A stretch of 64,000 nucleotides of DNA from Anoplolepis gracilipes (GCF_047496725.1 NC_132971.1:377001-441000); one strand, 5' to 3'. Positions 36,354 to 48,054 are shown, counted from the first letter of the stretch. A program made the numbers and translations. Notes: a model not told the origin generated them from the sequence alone.

Positions 36354-36384
36354 AAAAGAAAACAGATTGTATCTGTTTTCTTTT
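36354..36384. repeat. Perfect 14-bp hairpin with 3-nt loop
   Basis: AAAAGAAAACAGAT (36354-36367) and ATCTGTTTTCTTTT (36371-36384) are exact reverse complements around TGT. The shape resembles a bacterial terminator, but the context is eukaryotic. The stem is too short for a typical microRNA precursor. Its function is unknown. Confidence 0.6.
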
Positions 36385-36823
36385 ATATAATACTTTGATG
36401 TAGATATTTTTAGTGACAACAAATCTTTATGCATATCGACTAAATTTGATTTTAGACAAAAGTGAAATTTCTATCGAGAAGATCGAATTTTATTGAATCT
36501 CATTTGATCGCGCCGAGTTTCTAGGACACGACCTTGAATGTAGAGAGGCGCGTTAACGTTTTTCGCGTGTAGTTTTCCGTAAATGTTATGTAGGTAAATA
36601 GCCGAGAATGGAAAGGGAGGGAGAAGAGGGATAGAGTGGGTGGCAAGATGAGATAAAAGCGCACGAAGCTGAGTGCGGAAAACACACTCTTGTTGGTAAC
36701 CAGGCGTGGAACAACGAATTCCGATGCGGAGTGATACACGCCCCTGGCCCGACGCCAGGGCTTTACGCTGCAAAATTGCGCTTCCAACCCTCGCGAACCT
36801 TCGGCACCCTTCCTCCGATACAT

Positions 36824-36871
36824 ACGTGCACACGTTCACACGTGCAAACGTGCACACGTGCAAACGTGCAC
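36824..36871. repeat. 12-mer tandem (ACGTGCAMACGT), about 4 units
   Basis: Four contiguous imperfect copies of a 12-bp unit, each containing CACGTG- or ACGTGCA-like E-box sequence. There are no unique spacers, so it is not a CRISPR-type array. Clustered CACGTG cores could bind bHLH factors, but that is inference. Confidence 0.9.
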
Positions 36872-36918
36872 GCATACACATTCGCTTTCGTCACGTTCCA
36901 TTTTCATTTCTCTTTCGC

Positions 36919-36946
36919 CGCGTCGCGTCGCGTCGCGTCGCGTCGT
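36919..36946. repeat. (GCGTC)5 pentamer array
   Basis: Five units plus a TATCG variant. It shares its unit with the arrays at 9.76, 11.9 and 16.5 kb. Confidence 0.95.
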
Positions 36947-38228
36947 ATCGTCTCCTCGATAATGCGCTTCGCCGTGATTTACGTTATCTACGCCTAAAAA
37001 AAACTGCATTCTACGCACTCTGTATGGTTCAAATTTTTCTCAACTCATTAATTATGACCTTGGTCTTGATGATAATTAATTAGCTACTTTAATTAATACA
37101 CCAGACACGTTACATGGGCGTACATTAATGAAGGAAATATTATGCCAAAAAGGGTAAAGTAGCAGTTGTTGCGCGCGAACAGTTGTAAATTGTAAATATG
37201 AACATGAGGAAGATTGAGATCTATCTCTCGAGTCACCAGCCGACCGAGAAATTTGTTCATGTACGTATATATTTGCGTAGTTATAGTCTTTCGTGTATAT
37301 TATTACAATAATAGAGAAAGGGGCGGAGTAAAGCGATCCCACACACGGTCGTAAGCTTTCCCCTCGCTTTTAAGTTCTATGGTGTAGTATATATACGGAA
37401 ACTACCCTATGTGCTGGCCCGCAAAACGCCATTTTAAAAATGGTAACTTTGAACGAACGATATATGCAACTGCGGCGATATCGATCAATCATACCTTTTA
37501 TAACGAGCGATTTTCCCCCCAGTGACGGGAAAATCGATGTACGAGTCGTGTTCGGACCAAAGTCAGCAAATAAGTATGAAACGATTGCGATAAGTAGAAC
37601 ATTCTCAAGCCTGTTTATGCAGAACATGATTATGTCAATGTGGAGAAATATTTTATTAATAAATTATTTGACAAAAATACGTGTAAAGTAATTCTAATTT
37701 TTTTCTACTTGATGTTTTGAAATGTTAGAAAATATTTTGTAATCATCCGTTATACAACTTCTTAATTCTTAATATTAAATATGTTAATTGTAAATTTATT
37801 AATCTTCCGTTAACATATAAAACAAGATATTACCGTTTATCGAATATGGAAGTTTTAATTCATCCAATGATGCGTGATATAATGAGCGGCAAACGATCTT
37901 TTTTATTGGCCCACTTTTTCTTTGTCAAAATATTTTCGCTGTTACGTTAGCGAGGGAGATTAAGTTGCCGATACGGAGAAAGGAGAAGGAGAAGGAGAAG
38001 GAGAGGTAGATCGTGAAGGTAGAACGGGGATATGCTAATGCGAGAGAAGAACCCTTTCCGCCCGCAATCCCCTCCGACCTTCATGGCTTCGAACAACACG
38101 CGTTCCTGACCCGCCGCTGTCACGACTTTAGAACAATGGCGTCGATATACATGTCTCATTTATATACACGTATTCCTCGATACTTGACTGCGCGCGGTTC
38201 CGTATATCCACAGAGAAGAGAGGGAGAA

Positions 38229-38230
<2 letters not shown>

Positions 38231-38256
<26 letters not shown>
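38231..38256. repeat. A26 homopolymer
   Basis: Uninterrupted A run followed by a purine-rich tract. Confidence 0.95.
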
Positions 38257-38260
<4 letters not shown>

Positions 38261-39230
38261 GACAGAAAGAAAAAGATTGAGATTGAGGTGATAAAATCCT
38301 ATAGGAATGGAAATCAATTCGGATGAAGCACGGTACATTGAGATGATGCTAAAGAGCCCTTAATTGAAGAGTTTTCCGAGACGGAAACGCCATTATCCGA
38401 TTACTGTGGAATATAAGCGACATTATTCGTTCAAGAAAATATTTAGTAAAAAATGGCTATATATTCATATTACGTAAAATTCATAGCGCGCGGTTACATA
38501 TTCTCTGACTCTTTCCGAGAAGCACACATATATTTATTCAGAACAATTATATCGTCTTATCGAAGAGATAATAGGATTTTATCTAATAGCGAATCAACGC
38601 TGAGCGCCAACACTTTAACATTGAATTCACTCTTATCATTTTGGACAAAAATTTTTCACAGTTATTATAGAGAAAAAAAATGTCTTTTGTCGAATAATTA
38701 ATCTCAAATTGAGAGCAGCGAAAAATTGTTAAACTCGCGTCACTTTGAGAGCTCGTCAATTTCTTAGCGCGCAAGAGAGGTAGGCGTAACGACTGGATGT
38801 TTCCGGGTCAGGAGCTCCGACGTGCGACCGGATTATTAAAAGTCAAGTGAGAAGGGAAGAAGGGGCGAGCTGCGGGGTGCTGAAAACTTTGTGCCTTTAC
38901 AGCTCTGAACGTTTCTGGAACAAAGGACTCTCGAACAAACTCACTTCTCTCATCGAACCGCCGACTTTTGAACTACTCATTCGACAGTTAACGAACCCCG
39001 AATACCGATGGAACTTCCGGTTTGAATGTTACGATCACAGGCGCGAGTGAATTTGTCTCATCTCTGTTTCTCGTCCGATGATTTGCACGTTTGCGTGACA
39101 TTGCTGTTTTATTCGCTCGTCGATGAATATTCATCGATTTCTTGAAAAGTGATGTATTTTACGCGATTATTATTATTATTATTAATATTAACGAAATTTT
39201 ACCATTGACACACGCTAAATCGATTTCCAG

Positions 39231-39373
39231 AATTTATCGCTCGCAACCATCTTGTTTTGTTGATATATCAGCAAGCTCCGCTTGGCCAGGAAGCGCAGGC
39301 TCAGTTCCAAGCCAGGCAAATGCATAAACAAAAGATGAGGCTGGAGGAAAGAGACTGCGGAATTGCGAGATAG
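39231..39373 (+). CDS. Candidate terminal coding exon, unrecognised
   Basis: CGATTTCCAG at 39221-39230 is a plausible splice acceptor, with CTAAAT about 15 bp upstream as a possible branch site. From 39233 a frame runs 46 codons to TAG at 39371-39373. The second half has coding-like composition unrelated to the neighbouring repeats: QQAPLGQEAQAQFQARQ, then a basic-acidic HKQKMRLEERD stretch that looks helical or coiled-coil. No GT donor precedes the stop, so it would be a last exon. Downstream DNA turns into purine-rich repeat at once. I recognise no family, and the partner exons are not visible in the window. Confidence 0.35.
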
Positions 39374-39461
39374 AGAGCGGAGGCGCAAGAAAGAAATATG
39401 AAGAATGGAAAAGCCAAGGAACGGAGACTCGTTTCGTCGGGCGGAGAAAAAAAGAAGAGAA

Positions 39462-39496
<35 letters not shown>
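39462..39496. repeat. (GA)n microsatellite
   Basis: About 16 GA units in a longer purine-rich tract (39330-39620). Confidence 0.96.
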
Positions 39497-39498
<2 letters not shown>

Positions 39499-39499
39499 C

Positions 39500-40460
39500 G
39501 GAAGGGAATGAGATTTGCGAGTCTTGAAAGAAAACGCGCTTCTCTCTTGAAGGTAGAAAAGAGCAGAGCCGCAAGCGGATACGCGAAAACGGAAAGGAAA
39601 ACGGAGCCGCGGGAGGAGGCACTCGGGAGATGGAAAACGCAAGAAAAGCGTTCGCGAAAAGCGTAACGTTTCTTTCATTCTTTTTCTCCAGACAAATACT
39701 TAAACGAAGGAGAGACGCGTACGCGCCAAGACCGTATGAAAAATGGACAAAAAAAAAAAAAAAAAATGGAACGCTAAAAAAATCGCCGATAGACATTAAT
39801 GCAAACGAGCCGGAAGAACGGCAAGATCGAGCTATATCGAGATACGCTATCCGATCAACGCATCTCGAGCGAGAACGCCTTTTAACCAGACCTACTCGCA
39901 CCGAGCGTTCTCTCCTCCGTCAGAATTATCGCGCGCGCGTCCAACACGGTCTAGTATATTATCAAAATATTTTCTTGTACGAGAAATAGTAGTTATACTA
40001 TATATATATATATATATAAAGATATAGAAATACTGTAGAAAGAAATATGCGTTGCGCATTCAGCGAGTCACGAGAAGACTATCCGTGAAATTTGTGGAAA
40101 ACTATCTATCGTTTCGGTAACTGTCAGGAAAGATCTAAGCGGAAGGTAAAAGGAAATAAAGTATTCAGTCAAAAGATAAAACAAAATCCGTACTTAAATC
40201 CTCGTCATACATTTTACACATACATACGATGTATACATATAAAAGAGAAAGAAAAATATATTTTTCATTTTTGGATCGCGTCGTAAAGTTTTTTTTTTTT
40301 TTTTTTTTTTTATATTTGAATATAAGCGTCTAAAAAATTAACCACACAGAGATATGTCTTATGTGTCTCGAGTTGAGGGATCAGTGACCGGAGGCTGTCA
40401 TACGACATGTATTACGAACGAGTAGAGTCCGTAACGTAAAGAGAAACGCGCGTGGCGTTA
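39500..40460. other. Gene-free stretch
   Basis: Purine-rich to 39650. A18 at 39749-39766. CpG-rich 39780-39950. A TA array near 40000-40018, then AT-rich DNA with T23 at 40289-40311. Nothing else is seen. Confidence 0.65.
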
Positions 40461-40627
40461 TCGTCGTAGCGGCAATTCAATCGACGCGATGCGGCGCCGC
40501 GCCGCGCCGGGTCGGTCGGTTGGTCGGTGGTGTATAGTAAGTAAGTAGGCGGGGAAGAGGTCCCTCTCGCACGTACTCTCGTAGAGGCGCGCGGGAGTTG
40601 AAATGGTCGGGCCGGGGTCCAGGGAGA

Positions 40628-40635
40628 TATATAAG
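40628..40635 (+). promoter_or_regulatory. TATA-box-like sequence in a CpG island
   Basis: TATATAAG followed by AGGG, inside the island. No convincing TCAGT-type initiator was found 25-35 bp downstream. It could be the core promoter of an unrecognised transcript, or a chance match. Confidence 0.2.
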
Positions 40636-40752
40636 AGGGATAATTTATTAGGCCCGGAGGCGGCCGAGGCGTGCTTCTACGGAACAAGCTGGTGTACACG
40701 ACGAGCAGAGAGCGGGGCCGCCGCCTCGATACGACGCTGCCTGCGAGCAGCG

Positions 40753-40813
<61 letters not shown>

Positions 40814-40814
40814 T
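40753..40814. repeat. (GTC)n trinucleotide microsatellite
   Basis: About 20 GTC units ending in GTTGTTGGT variants. Confidence 0.97.
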
Positions 40815-42970
40815 GTTGGTGGTCGGATGAGGGGGGGGGGGGGAAGAGCAGAGGAGGGGCACACAGATCTCGTTACGTGCGAGAGTTCACGGGTCACGCG
40901 AGAATCGTGAACCTCCGGGTACAGCAGAAACGGCCGAGAGGCACCCGGGAGACACGCGGTTCTAACGATAAGTCGCGTAGCCCCCTTAACTCTGCATTAA
41001 TAATCCTTAGGGACGAGCAGCGGCCGCCACCTCTGTCCTCCCCGTTTCCCTTTCTCGTCGCCCAGCTTCTCTTCTGCCCTTATGTACTTACTCGCCTCGG
41101 GTACTAGTACTCGCGAGGGGACTCCTCTTGTACTTTCTGCGCGGCGCAGATTCGGCGATTTACGCGTTTACGCGGGTTACGCAAGCGGTCGTTATCGCGT
41201 GTACGTCGTTCGCTTTACCAAACGACCCGGAGAACCGGAATATTTGCGGAGTAAAGAAACGGAAAGAGTATCATTTCTTAAATATAAAAATTTCGCTTTA
41301 TACTATTTGTATTATCCTGTCTCTCGTCTCTTGCTGTATTTGAACTAGTTTTTACCAAGAGGTACCTACATTATTTATATAAGTCTGTACATATACTCAC
41401 ACAATGTATTCTTATACATTCTATTATATATATATATATATATATTATCTTGATAGTATACATATATATGTATAATATGAAATTTAACGCTATACATACA
41501 CAATTATGATAAATCATTGTCAAAAATATTAACAAGAAAAAAGAAAAAAAAAAAAAAAAAAAAAAAAGAAAAAGATTTATTTTACATTGATCAGCCGAGC
41601 CAATAAACTAAACAGTGAATGACAAAATAAATCCGCGGCGTGACCGCTTTATTTATTATCGATAAATGAGAGAGAGTAACCTAACCAGAAAACGCAGTGA
41701 CGCATCGGAAACAATGTGGATGAATAACAAGGAGGGGGAGATAACGTTAAGGGTGAAAGCGTCAATATTTATGGAATACGAAGTAATAATACAAAAAGCG
41801 GGGCAAATAAAATGGTCGTCACGCTGAACGAACATTACCGCTCTCCAAATTGCACGACGGCTCGAAAGAGACGACAGAGTCGCGGTGATTAATTAACAAA
41901 AGAGCGACCGCGCTACATGTGCGGTGATTGAAACCATCGGTCCGAGCGATCGGCAAACGCGCAGATCCGGCGTCAACGTTCGCAAAATTATGAGTAATAA
42001 TACGAAACTCGGAGAATCGATCAATAAGCATTACTGTCGGATGATAGCGATCGTTCAAGCGAGTTACCTTAATTAATCAGTGACGGAATAATATGAAGTT
42101 GAGAGCGACGAGTGGCTATATTTGGTACTGTTTTCCTTGCTCATCACTGCACAGCTATGTCTACATTACGCTTTACAGCTTTGAAAATCAAAAGATACGA
42201 GGCGCGAAATTATCACTCGATGTTGATGATGTTTATCGCGATTTCATAATCTCGTAAGCAAGTATTATTTATCGTTTGAATTCCCTCTGGGGAAAACAAG
42301 AATTAAATGTGCTTGAAATATCCCAGAAGCTAGAATTTAAACGACACGATAATTTGATAATTTGATAATCTTTATGAAAAGGAAATATGATAAATAGATA
42401 TTTTTTAAATAAAAATAGGTAATAGATATATATTGTTTAGTGTCAAGTATTATATAATTGCACTGAATAAATACATATATGTATATGGCATTTTGAAATT
42501 TTGAAAAGGTATAGAAAAAGTTTAGCTTCAGAAGAATAATATTTTAATATAATAATATACATATAATAAATTATAACATTTTGCAGGATAATTTCCATGT
42601 TAATATCAAATGTGAATATTTCATTGTTTTCAGCGCCCACATACGTGGAATCCGACTGTTGGACGGTGTGTATATAAGGAGTCTCAAAGCGCATCCACCT
42701 ATAATCGGCATTACCTAACCTCTCGCCGCAGTGATTTACGTGATCGCCTATCACTTTTACGAGCCCGAATGCTCTTTCGCGCGCGCATTCTCTTTCCTCT
42801 CATCGATCGCGAGTGTTACGGAAAACAGTCGTCCTCAAACGTATGTATTTTCCATGCGCGCATCTATCGTTCCAAGTTTGATAAGGAAAAAAAAGAAGGA
42901 GAATATTCAAAAATTTCTAACAATTATAAAATATTAAAAATAAAGAAGATTATTTAAGAAAATTGTCTTG

Positions 42971-43014
<44 letters not shown>

Positions 43015-43704
43015 ATATAAATTTCTAAGTTTTATAAAATATTTAAAGGGAAGATTAATTATATCTATTTTCTTCGTGAAAAGTCATAATTTGACGATAA
43101 ACATTGCTTGCTTTTTTCACCTTTTCTTCAATTTTCCAATAGCACCAAATTATATGAGGTGCTGTTAATCTGGATGCGCTGGTGACGAAATGAGAAACGA
43201 TGACTCTTGGAGAAGAGAAATGCAGGAAATACGCGGACACGCATATGGCAGCGACGGCGTGGTCAAGACAATCATAAAATATTGCTGTAAATTCTGTCGT
43301 GAAAATTTTTTTACATACCTTTCATAGAGCGGGCGCATAACGGTATGCAAAACGAATTATGGATTTTCGGATTTATGGATTTGTGGAAGAACACGCGGCC
43401 AGCGACCGGCCGCTACGTGCGATTTATGGATCCTTCTCGGGGTTCGAATGTCACGATACCATATGTATGGATGTAATATGCTTGTCACTTAACGGCCGTT
43501 AGATCTAAATTTATAGGCGGTCGTAGATCTTCAGACGTGTGAACGCACATTGACGTTTCGGGGACTATAGAAAGATTGGAGGGTAGAAGGAGGGAAACCG
43601 CAGAGATTTTTAAAATCGTATGGACACGGAAGATAAAAGCGAGTGAAAAACCCCGCTTTGTTTGCGGTGGTATGCATCGTATCGAAGAACTGCGCAAACG
43701 AAAT

Positions 43705-43706
<2 letters not shown>

Positions 43707-43735
<29 letters not shown>
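43707..43735. repeat. T29 homopolymer
   Basis: Uninterrupted T run; a second T run lies about 50 bp downstream. Confidence 0.95.
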
Positions 43736-44176
43736 CTTTCGAAATCAGGTTCAGAATGGATCAACTATCGCGATAGATGAAGGATTTTTTTTTTTTATTC
43801 ATTATATATACAACATATGTCAGCAGAAATCTGTTAGATGGGTAAATTTTTTTATGTTCTCTTTCGCACATGTCCGATAGAAACTGCATTCGAAGTCACG
43901 TTTAAAAAAATGAACTTTGAAACTTGCTGGAAAGACTTGAAAATTTATACAAGTTTAATTTAAACAGCACATTTATATAGCACATTTCGTAACGTTAAAT
44001 GATCGTTAAAGATATACTGATTGTGAGACTTGTATAAAATTCCACCCGCGCAAAGAGCTTTATCTATGTGATATCAGTAATACGGAGTGACAACGTGAGA
44101 TGAGAATCGGACGGTCGTGTGGAAGCGTTAAACATGCGGTGAAAATCGTCTTGTTAGAGGAATCTGGAGAATCGAC

Positions 44177-44461
44177 ATGCTTGAGTTGACGTTGCGCTGG
44201 CTATTACTGCCTCTAATGGTAGCACAGCCGTCCGACTTATCTCCCACGCGTGTTGCCATTCCTCACGACGATTCCGGAATTGGCGTGAATTGCCTATGCG
44301 TACACCTGTCTGGCAATTCTTTTAGCCGATTAAAGAGACCGTTTTCGTTCGCGAACGGAAATTGCAATGAAAATTTCGTACAGCATCAATGGTCAACAAT
44401 AATGATACTTGATGGAAATTATGCAAGATTAAGTTATATCGTCAAGTTACATCTTTTGTAA
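44177..44461 (+). CDS. Hypothetical 94-codon open frame with signal-peptide-like start
   Basis: An ATG-to-TAA frame whose first 17 residues (MLELTLRWLLLPLMVAQ) have the charge-then-hydrophobic pattern of a secretory signal with a possible cleavage site near the AQ. The remainder is polar with three cysteines, two of them as CLC near residue 40. There is no recognised family, splice site, promoter or nearby polyadenylation cue. Signal-like starts arise easily from CTN-rich DNA, so a chance frame is the default. Confidence 0.15.
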   Translation: MLELTLRWLLLPLMVAQPSDLSPTRVAIPHDDSGIGVNCLCVHLSGNSFSRLKRPFSFANGNCNENFVQHQWSTIMILDGNYARLSYIVKLHLL

Positions 44462-44939
44462 AAAAAATTGTCAAAATTAATCATTATATATTATAACAAT
44501 AAAAAAAAAATGCGTTAAGCGATAAAAATAAAAAGTAAAATTTTAGAATTTAATACTAGTAGTTGAAGTAATTGATACCGTCTATTTAATTCTAAATCAT
44601 TCGTAATCAATTGTAGCGATATATTTAATTTCTTACACATATCTTTCACATTTCAAATATCACAAATGTCACGATGCTGCCCGAGATATTTTCTAGTAAA
44701 TATCTCGATATTACGAATATAGAAATACCGACAGTACCAAAGTACTGACGGCGTCTCTGGGAGAAGAGTATCGAGCGTAAGGGATGCGCATGAAGGGGGT
44801 CGAGTAGTGGGATTACTCGTTAGGCCGAGTCGGCGTAAACGTCGAACCGCTTTATTCGGCGTCGGTAACCAGACGAGGAGATAGCCTCCCTTGGCGTAAG
44901 AGCCGATGGAGGTGGTGGAGATGGCGTGGTAGGTGAAAC

Positions 44940-44963
44940 GAGAAAGAGAGAGGGAGGGAGGGA

Positions 44964-45017
<54 letters not shown>
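44940..45017. repeat. (AG)n microsatellite with GGGA block
   Basis: An AGGG/GGGA block passes into about 27 AG units. It is the purine half of another purine-to-pyrimidine switch, with pyrimidine-rich DNA at 45130-45330. Confidence 0.96.
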
Positions 45018-45019
<2 letters not shown>

Positions 45020-45565
45020 TGAAGAGGCAAGACGTGAAGAGAGAACGAGAGGAGAAGGGACGATGCTGAAGGTGGTTCGCTAATGTCACGCCGCGTTCCT
45101 AGAACCCTCCGCACGCTGAAATTAGATTACCGCGAGATTGCTGCCCTTCTACTCTTCTCTCCGGTGTCCCCCCTCCCCTTTGCTCTTTCACGATGCTCTC
45201 GCCTGCGGCCCCCGCGCGGCTTCATTCCCCTCTTCCCGGCTTCTTCGACCTCCTCGGAGCTTCTCTTCGTCCACCACCATCACCATCGAGAGTCGTTCCC
45301 AGAGTCCGTCCTGTCTTTCGCATTGCCACGGCGAAATCTATTTACCTACCTGGTGGCCTTTCTCGTGGCTTTGCCACCACGGATCAGGCAGCGACGATGG
45401 AATTGTGTGTAGACTGTATACGCAAGCTTTGATATATGTAGATATATCTGAGCCACGTGCGTGTGAGACGTGCGTGTCTACCTACATCACCTACGCAGCT
45501 GACGGGATGGTGCAGGATGATACCACACGCCATTTCTAGGAACTCATCCCAACCGAATCCTCTTC

Positions 45566-45751
45566 GCACGCATGCACGCATGCACGCACGCACGCATGCA
45601 CGCATGCACGCACGAACGAACGAACGAACGAACGAACGAACGAACGAACGAATCGTCAAATGGACGGACGGACGGACGGACAGACGGATGGACGGATGGA
45701 CGGACCCCGGTCGCGCGCGCACGCACGCAATGCACGCACGCGACGCACGAC
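45566..45751. repeat. Compound tetranucleotide array (TGCA/CGCA, CGAA, GGAC, CGCA)
   Basis: Four abutting blocks: CGCATGCA-type units at 45566-45613, CGAA units at 45612-45652, GGAC units with CAGA/GGAT variants at 45661-45706, and CGCA units at 45717-45751. Neighbouring units differ by one or two bases, which suggests one ancestral tetramer diverged by point mutation and each variant was amplified. Long frames on both strands (four-residue periodic products) are by-products of the period and are not genes. Confidence 0.95.
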
Positions 45752-45899
45752 GGGCGCGAATACACACGCTCCGCTGTGTGACCGGTTTTTTTTGGAAGCG
45801 ATTTGACTTGGACGGCTGCTCAATTTCAAGATTACCTTCGTCGGGGAATGCGCTTCTAATCTTTTTCAGCATCCGCTCTAGACACCACTTGGGCAAATA

Positions 45900-46213
45900 G
45901 CTCCAAATAGTTTCAGGACTCGATAATATCGAGAGAAAAATAAAAGGAAAATTTGATGGAAAATTTTGGTCTTTACATTTTTATATTTTTATGTATATTA
46001 TTATTTCTCTTATTTTATATGTAAAATAATCGTAGCGAGACTGTGTTTTAATATCATCAATTAATTCGCAGCTTCTAAATCTAAAGCATAAATGTTATGA
46101 TTAAAATATTAGACTATTTTTGATATGTCCAAATAAATTAACAAAATGTAGAAAGATGTATTTGCATATAATATATTTATAATTGGATTCGTAATGTGAA
46201 ACTCACTCTCTCT

Positions 46214-46257
<44 letters not shown>

Positions 46258-47230
46258 TTCTCTCAATTTAGGTATATTCAAGATTATTACTTAATGTGTT
46301 AATTTATCCTTGCATGATATTGTTCACTTAGCGTTAAGTGAAACACAAATAAACTTTAATCGTTAATTGAAACAGATTCTGAAAAAAGTCTATTGAAATT
46401 TCATTGAATGCAAGTTAAATTTTTGATATAAACAAAATTGAAGCGATTGATCGTCGTTTAAAATTTATTTATTTTTGTGAAATTTAAAAATTTACATCGC
46501 ATAGAAATGTGAGAAAAAAAATGTACACTAGTACACTAGTCGAGGTAGGAGATTCGTTCGATTCTCTTGCGAGGAAGAGCAACGGGAAACGGTAACATCA
46601 GCGTATATACGGCGCGTCCCACGGCAGGAGTACGGCATCCGGGACGAACTATTAATTTCCTTTCGGTCTCGCCGATTTCCGCGGCCATGCGCGTCGTAAT
46701 TTTCTCGCCGATTCGTCGCGGACGCGATGGCGAGTTTTGTGGTGGCACGGGAAAACATACATATATACGATGCGCTGCAATAATCATACACGACAATAAT
46801 ATGTTACGCTTACGCTTATGCTTATTGATATTCTTTTAATGATGAGAAAATGCAGAAAAATCAATGTCTCTTTAGCAAGAATTGTGTACATATGTATATA
46901 TAGTATTTATATAGACTGTTGTTATTTGCCTGGTCTATAAAAATTTTGGATAATTTTTTTTATTTCCTTATATTTTTTCCACATATATTTAAGTATTGTG
47001 TTATATAAAAATCCAAAACATCAAATGAAAATCGTTGTAAAATGTATTAATGGCAAATTAATAGCTCAAAGTATTATTCTCCACCTATTTCCGTGACTTG
47101 ATGCAAAGCATATATTGTATTTGCATCATGCGTATGTTATCGCGTCACGTTTCTGAAACGCGAACTGCTTGGCTAACCTGGATATATATAGGAGATGTGA
47201 GTTGCGATGAAACCCGGCGACTTCGTTTCC
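45900..47230. other. Gene-free AT-rich stretch with a TC array
   Basis: AT-rich, with a TC microsatellite at 46206-46264 and a moderately GC-rich non-repetitive block at 46550-46750. Nothing else is recognised. Confidence 0.65.
46206..46264. repeat. (CT)n microsatellite
   Basis: About 25 CT units with CCCTC variants near the left end. Confidence 0.96.
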
Positions 47231-47486
47231 TAATACATGCGATCGTCCCTAGTATTTGACTCTCTCTATCTATCCATCTATCTATCTTTCTCTCGCTCTT
47301 TCGCTCTCCTCTTCTCTCAAGAGAGTCTTAATAACAAAAGTTTCGCCGTGTTGGCTGCCTCCTCCTCCTCGAACGACCTTCGTCTCAGGCCCATGCTACG
47401 GAGAGAGTATCATCTTACAGCTTACGAAGATCCCGCTTGTAACTCGCTCCCGTAAAGCAACTACCCGCCCCCACGTGCACCAACTA

Positions 47487-47554
47487 TCTCGCGAAGTCGC
47501 ATAGCATTACGCTTCTCCTCTCGCGTCCGTTTCTCAAAGGCGAACTTTGAGAGA
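47487..47554. ncRNA. Stem-loop A of a duplicated structured element
   Basis: Arms TCTCGCGAAGT (47487-47497) and ACTTTGAGAGA (47544-47554) pair at 10 of 11 positions, counting one G-U wobble. The loop contains CGCATAGCATTACGC and GTCCGTTTCTC, both shared with a second copy at 48055-48116. Between copies the third stem pair changes from T-A to C-G, a compensatory double change that supports selection on the folded RNA. Type ncRNA is a hypothesis; the strand is assigned only by convention, and a DNA-level element is also possible. Confidence 0.3.
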
Positions 47555-48054
47555 AGCGAATAGTGCGAAGAGAAGAAAAGCGGATCGCGAAATTAGGAAA
47601 CCGAAGCATTAAAACGCTTCAATTTCCTACTTTGTAATAAATTGGGTCAGTGGTGTGTTTCGCTAATATATTTATTGAAATATATAAGTTGGAATGATAT
47701 ATCGAATCGAGTTGTAAATTGAAAATTATTACTGAATCGTCGTATTAACGAGAAATAAACGGAATATATATATATATATATATATATCGGATAAGATGTA
47801 ATATTTAATGAGAACGCGAGTAATTATTTATTTTCATCGCAGCCAATTTCCGAAGCTTTCAAGTATAAAATAATGTATAGATTAATATAATAAATTATAC
47901 TTAAAATTGGCATGATTGAATATAATTAGTATAAATTAATATCAAAAAAGGCAAGATGGTCCCACGAGGACAAATTCCTGGGCTACGTAGAATTAAGAAT
48001 TTGCGAAACAGTGTTATAAACGAACCAGCTGGCAGAAGCAACCGCTACATACCA

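Larger units (their letters stand above)
36390..39220. other. Gene-free stretch, mixed composition with several short arrays
   Basis: Moderately GC-rich blocks at 36520-36960, 37060-37580, 38010-38220 and 38760-39120 lie between AT-rich segments. Purine array AGGAGA at 37976-38006 and A26 at 38231-38256. No gene is supported in this interval. Confidence 0.6.
40460..41250. other. CpG island with GTC array, G-run and TATA-like box
   Basis: A dense CpG block with a GCCGC/CGCGCC run near 40490-40510, a TATA-like box at 40628-40635, GTC array 40753-40814 and G13 at 40831-40843. Frames in both strands are open through the array (poly-S, V or D). It looks like a promoter-type island, but no linked coding exon is recognised. 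Confidence 0.5.
41250..44650. other. Gene-free stretch, mostly AT-rich
   Basis: A-rich 41544-41567, TA arrays at 41426-41446 and 42973-43009, T29 at 43707-43735. Positions 41580-42170 and 42640-42860 are moderately GC-rich and non-repetitive. TATATAAGG at 42671-42678 resembles a TATA box. A GC hairpin (GCGGCC/GGCCGC, 7-nt loop) lies at 43395-43413. No gene is confidently supported. Confidence 0.6.

Noticed and set aside
36354..36384. Rho-independent terminator shape
   Set aside because: The window is eukaryotic by composition; the stem is AT-rich and there is no transcription unit ending here.
36824..36871. Possible CRISPR-like repeat array
   Set aside because: Units are contiguous with no unique spacers, and the genome is eukaryotic.
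43436..43446. GGGGTTCGAAT resembles a tRNA T-arm
   Set aside because: The 60 bp upstream lack an A box and a cloverleaf; the strong hairpin there (43395-43413) is incompatible with a tRNA fold.
45384..45900. Frames of 147-170 codons with four-residue periodic products (HARM, TNER, SFVR types)
   Set aside because: The periodicity follows directly from the tetranucleotide array; every frame across it is open on both strands.
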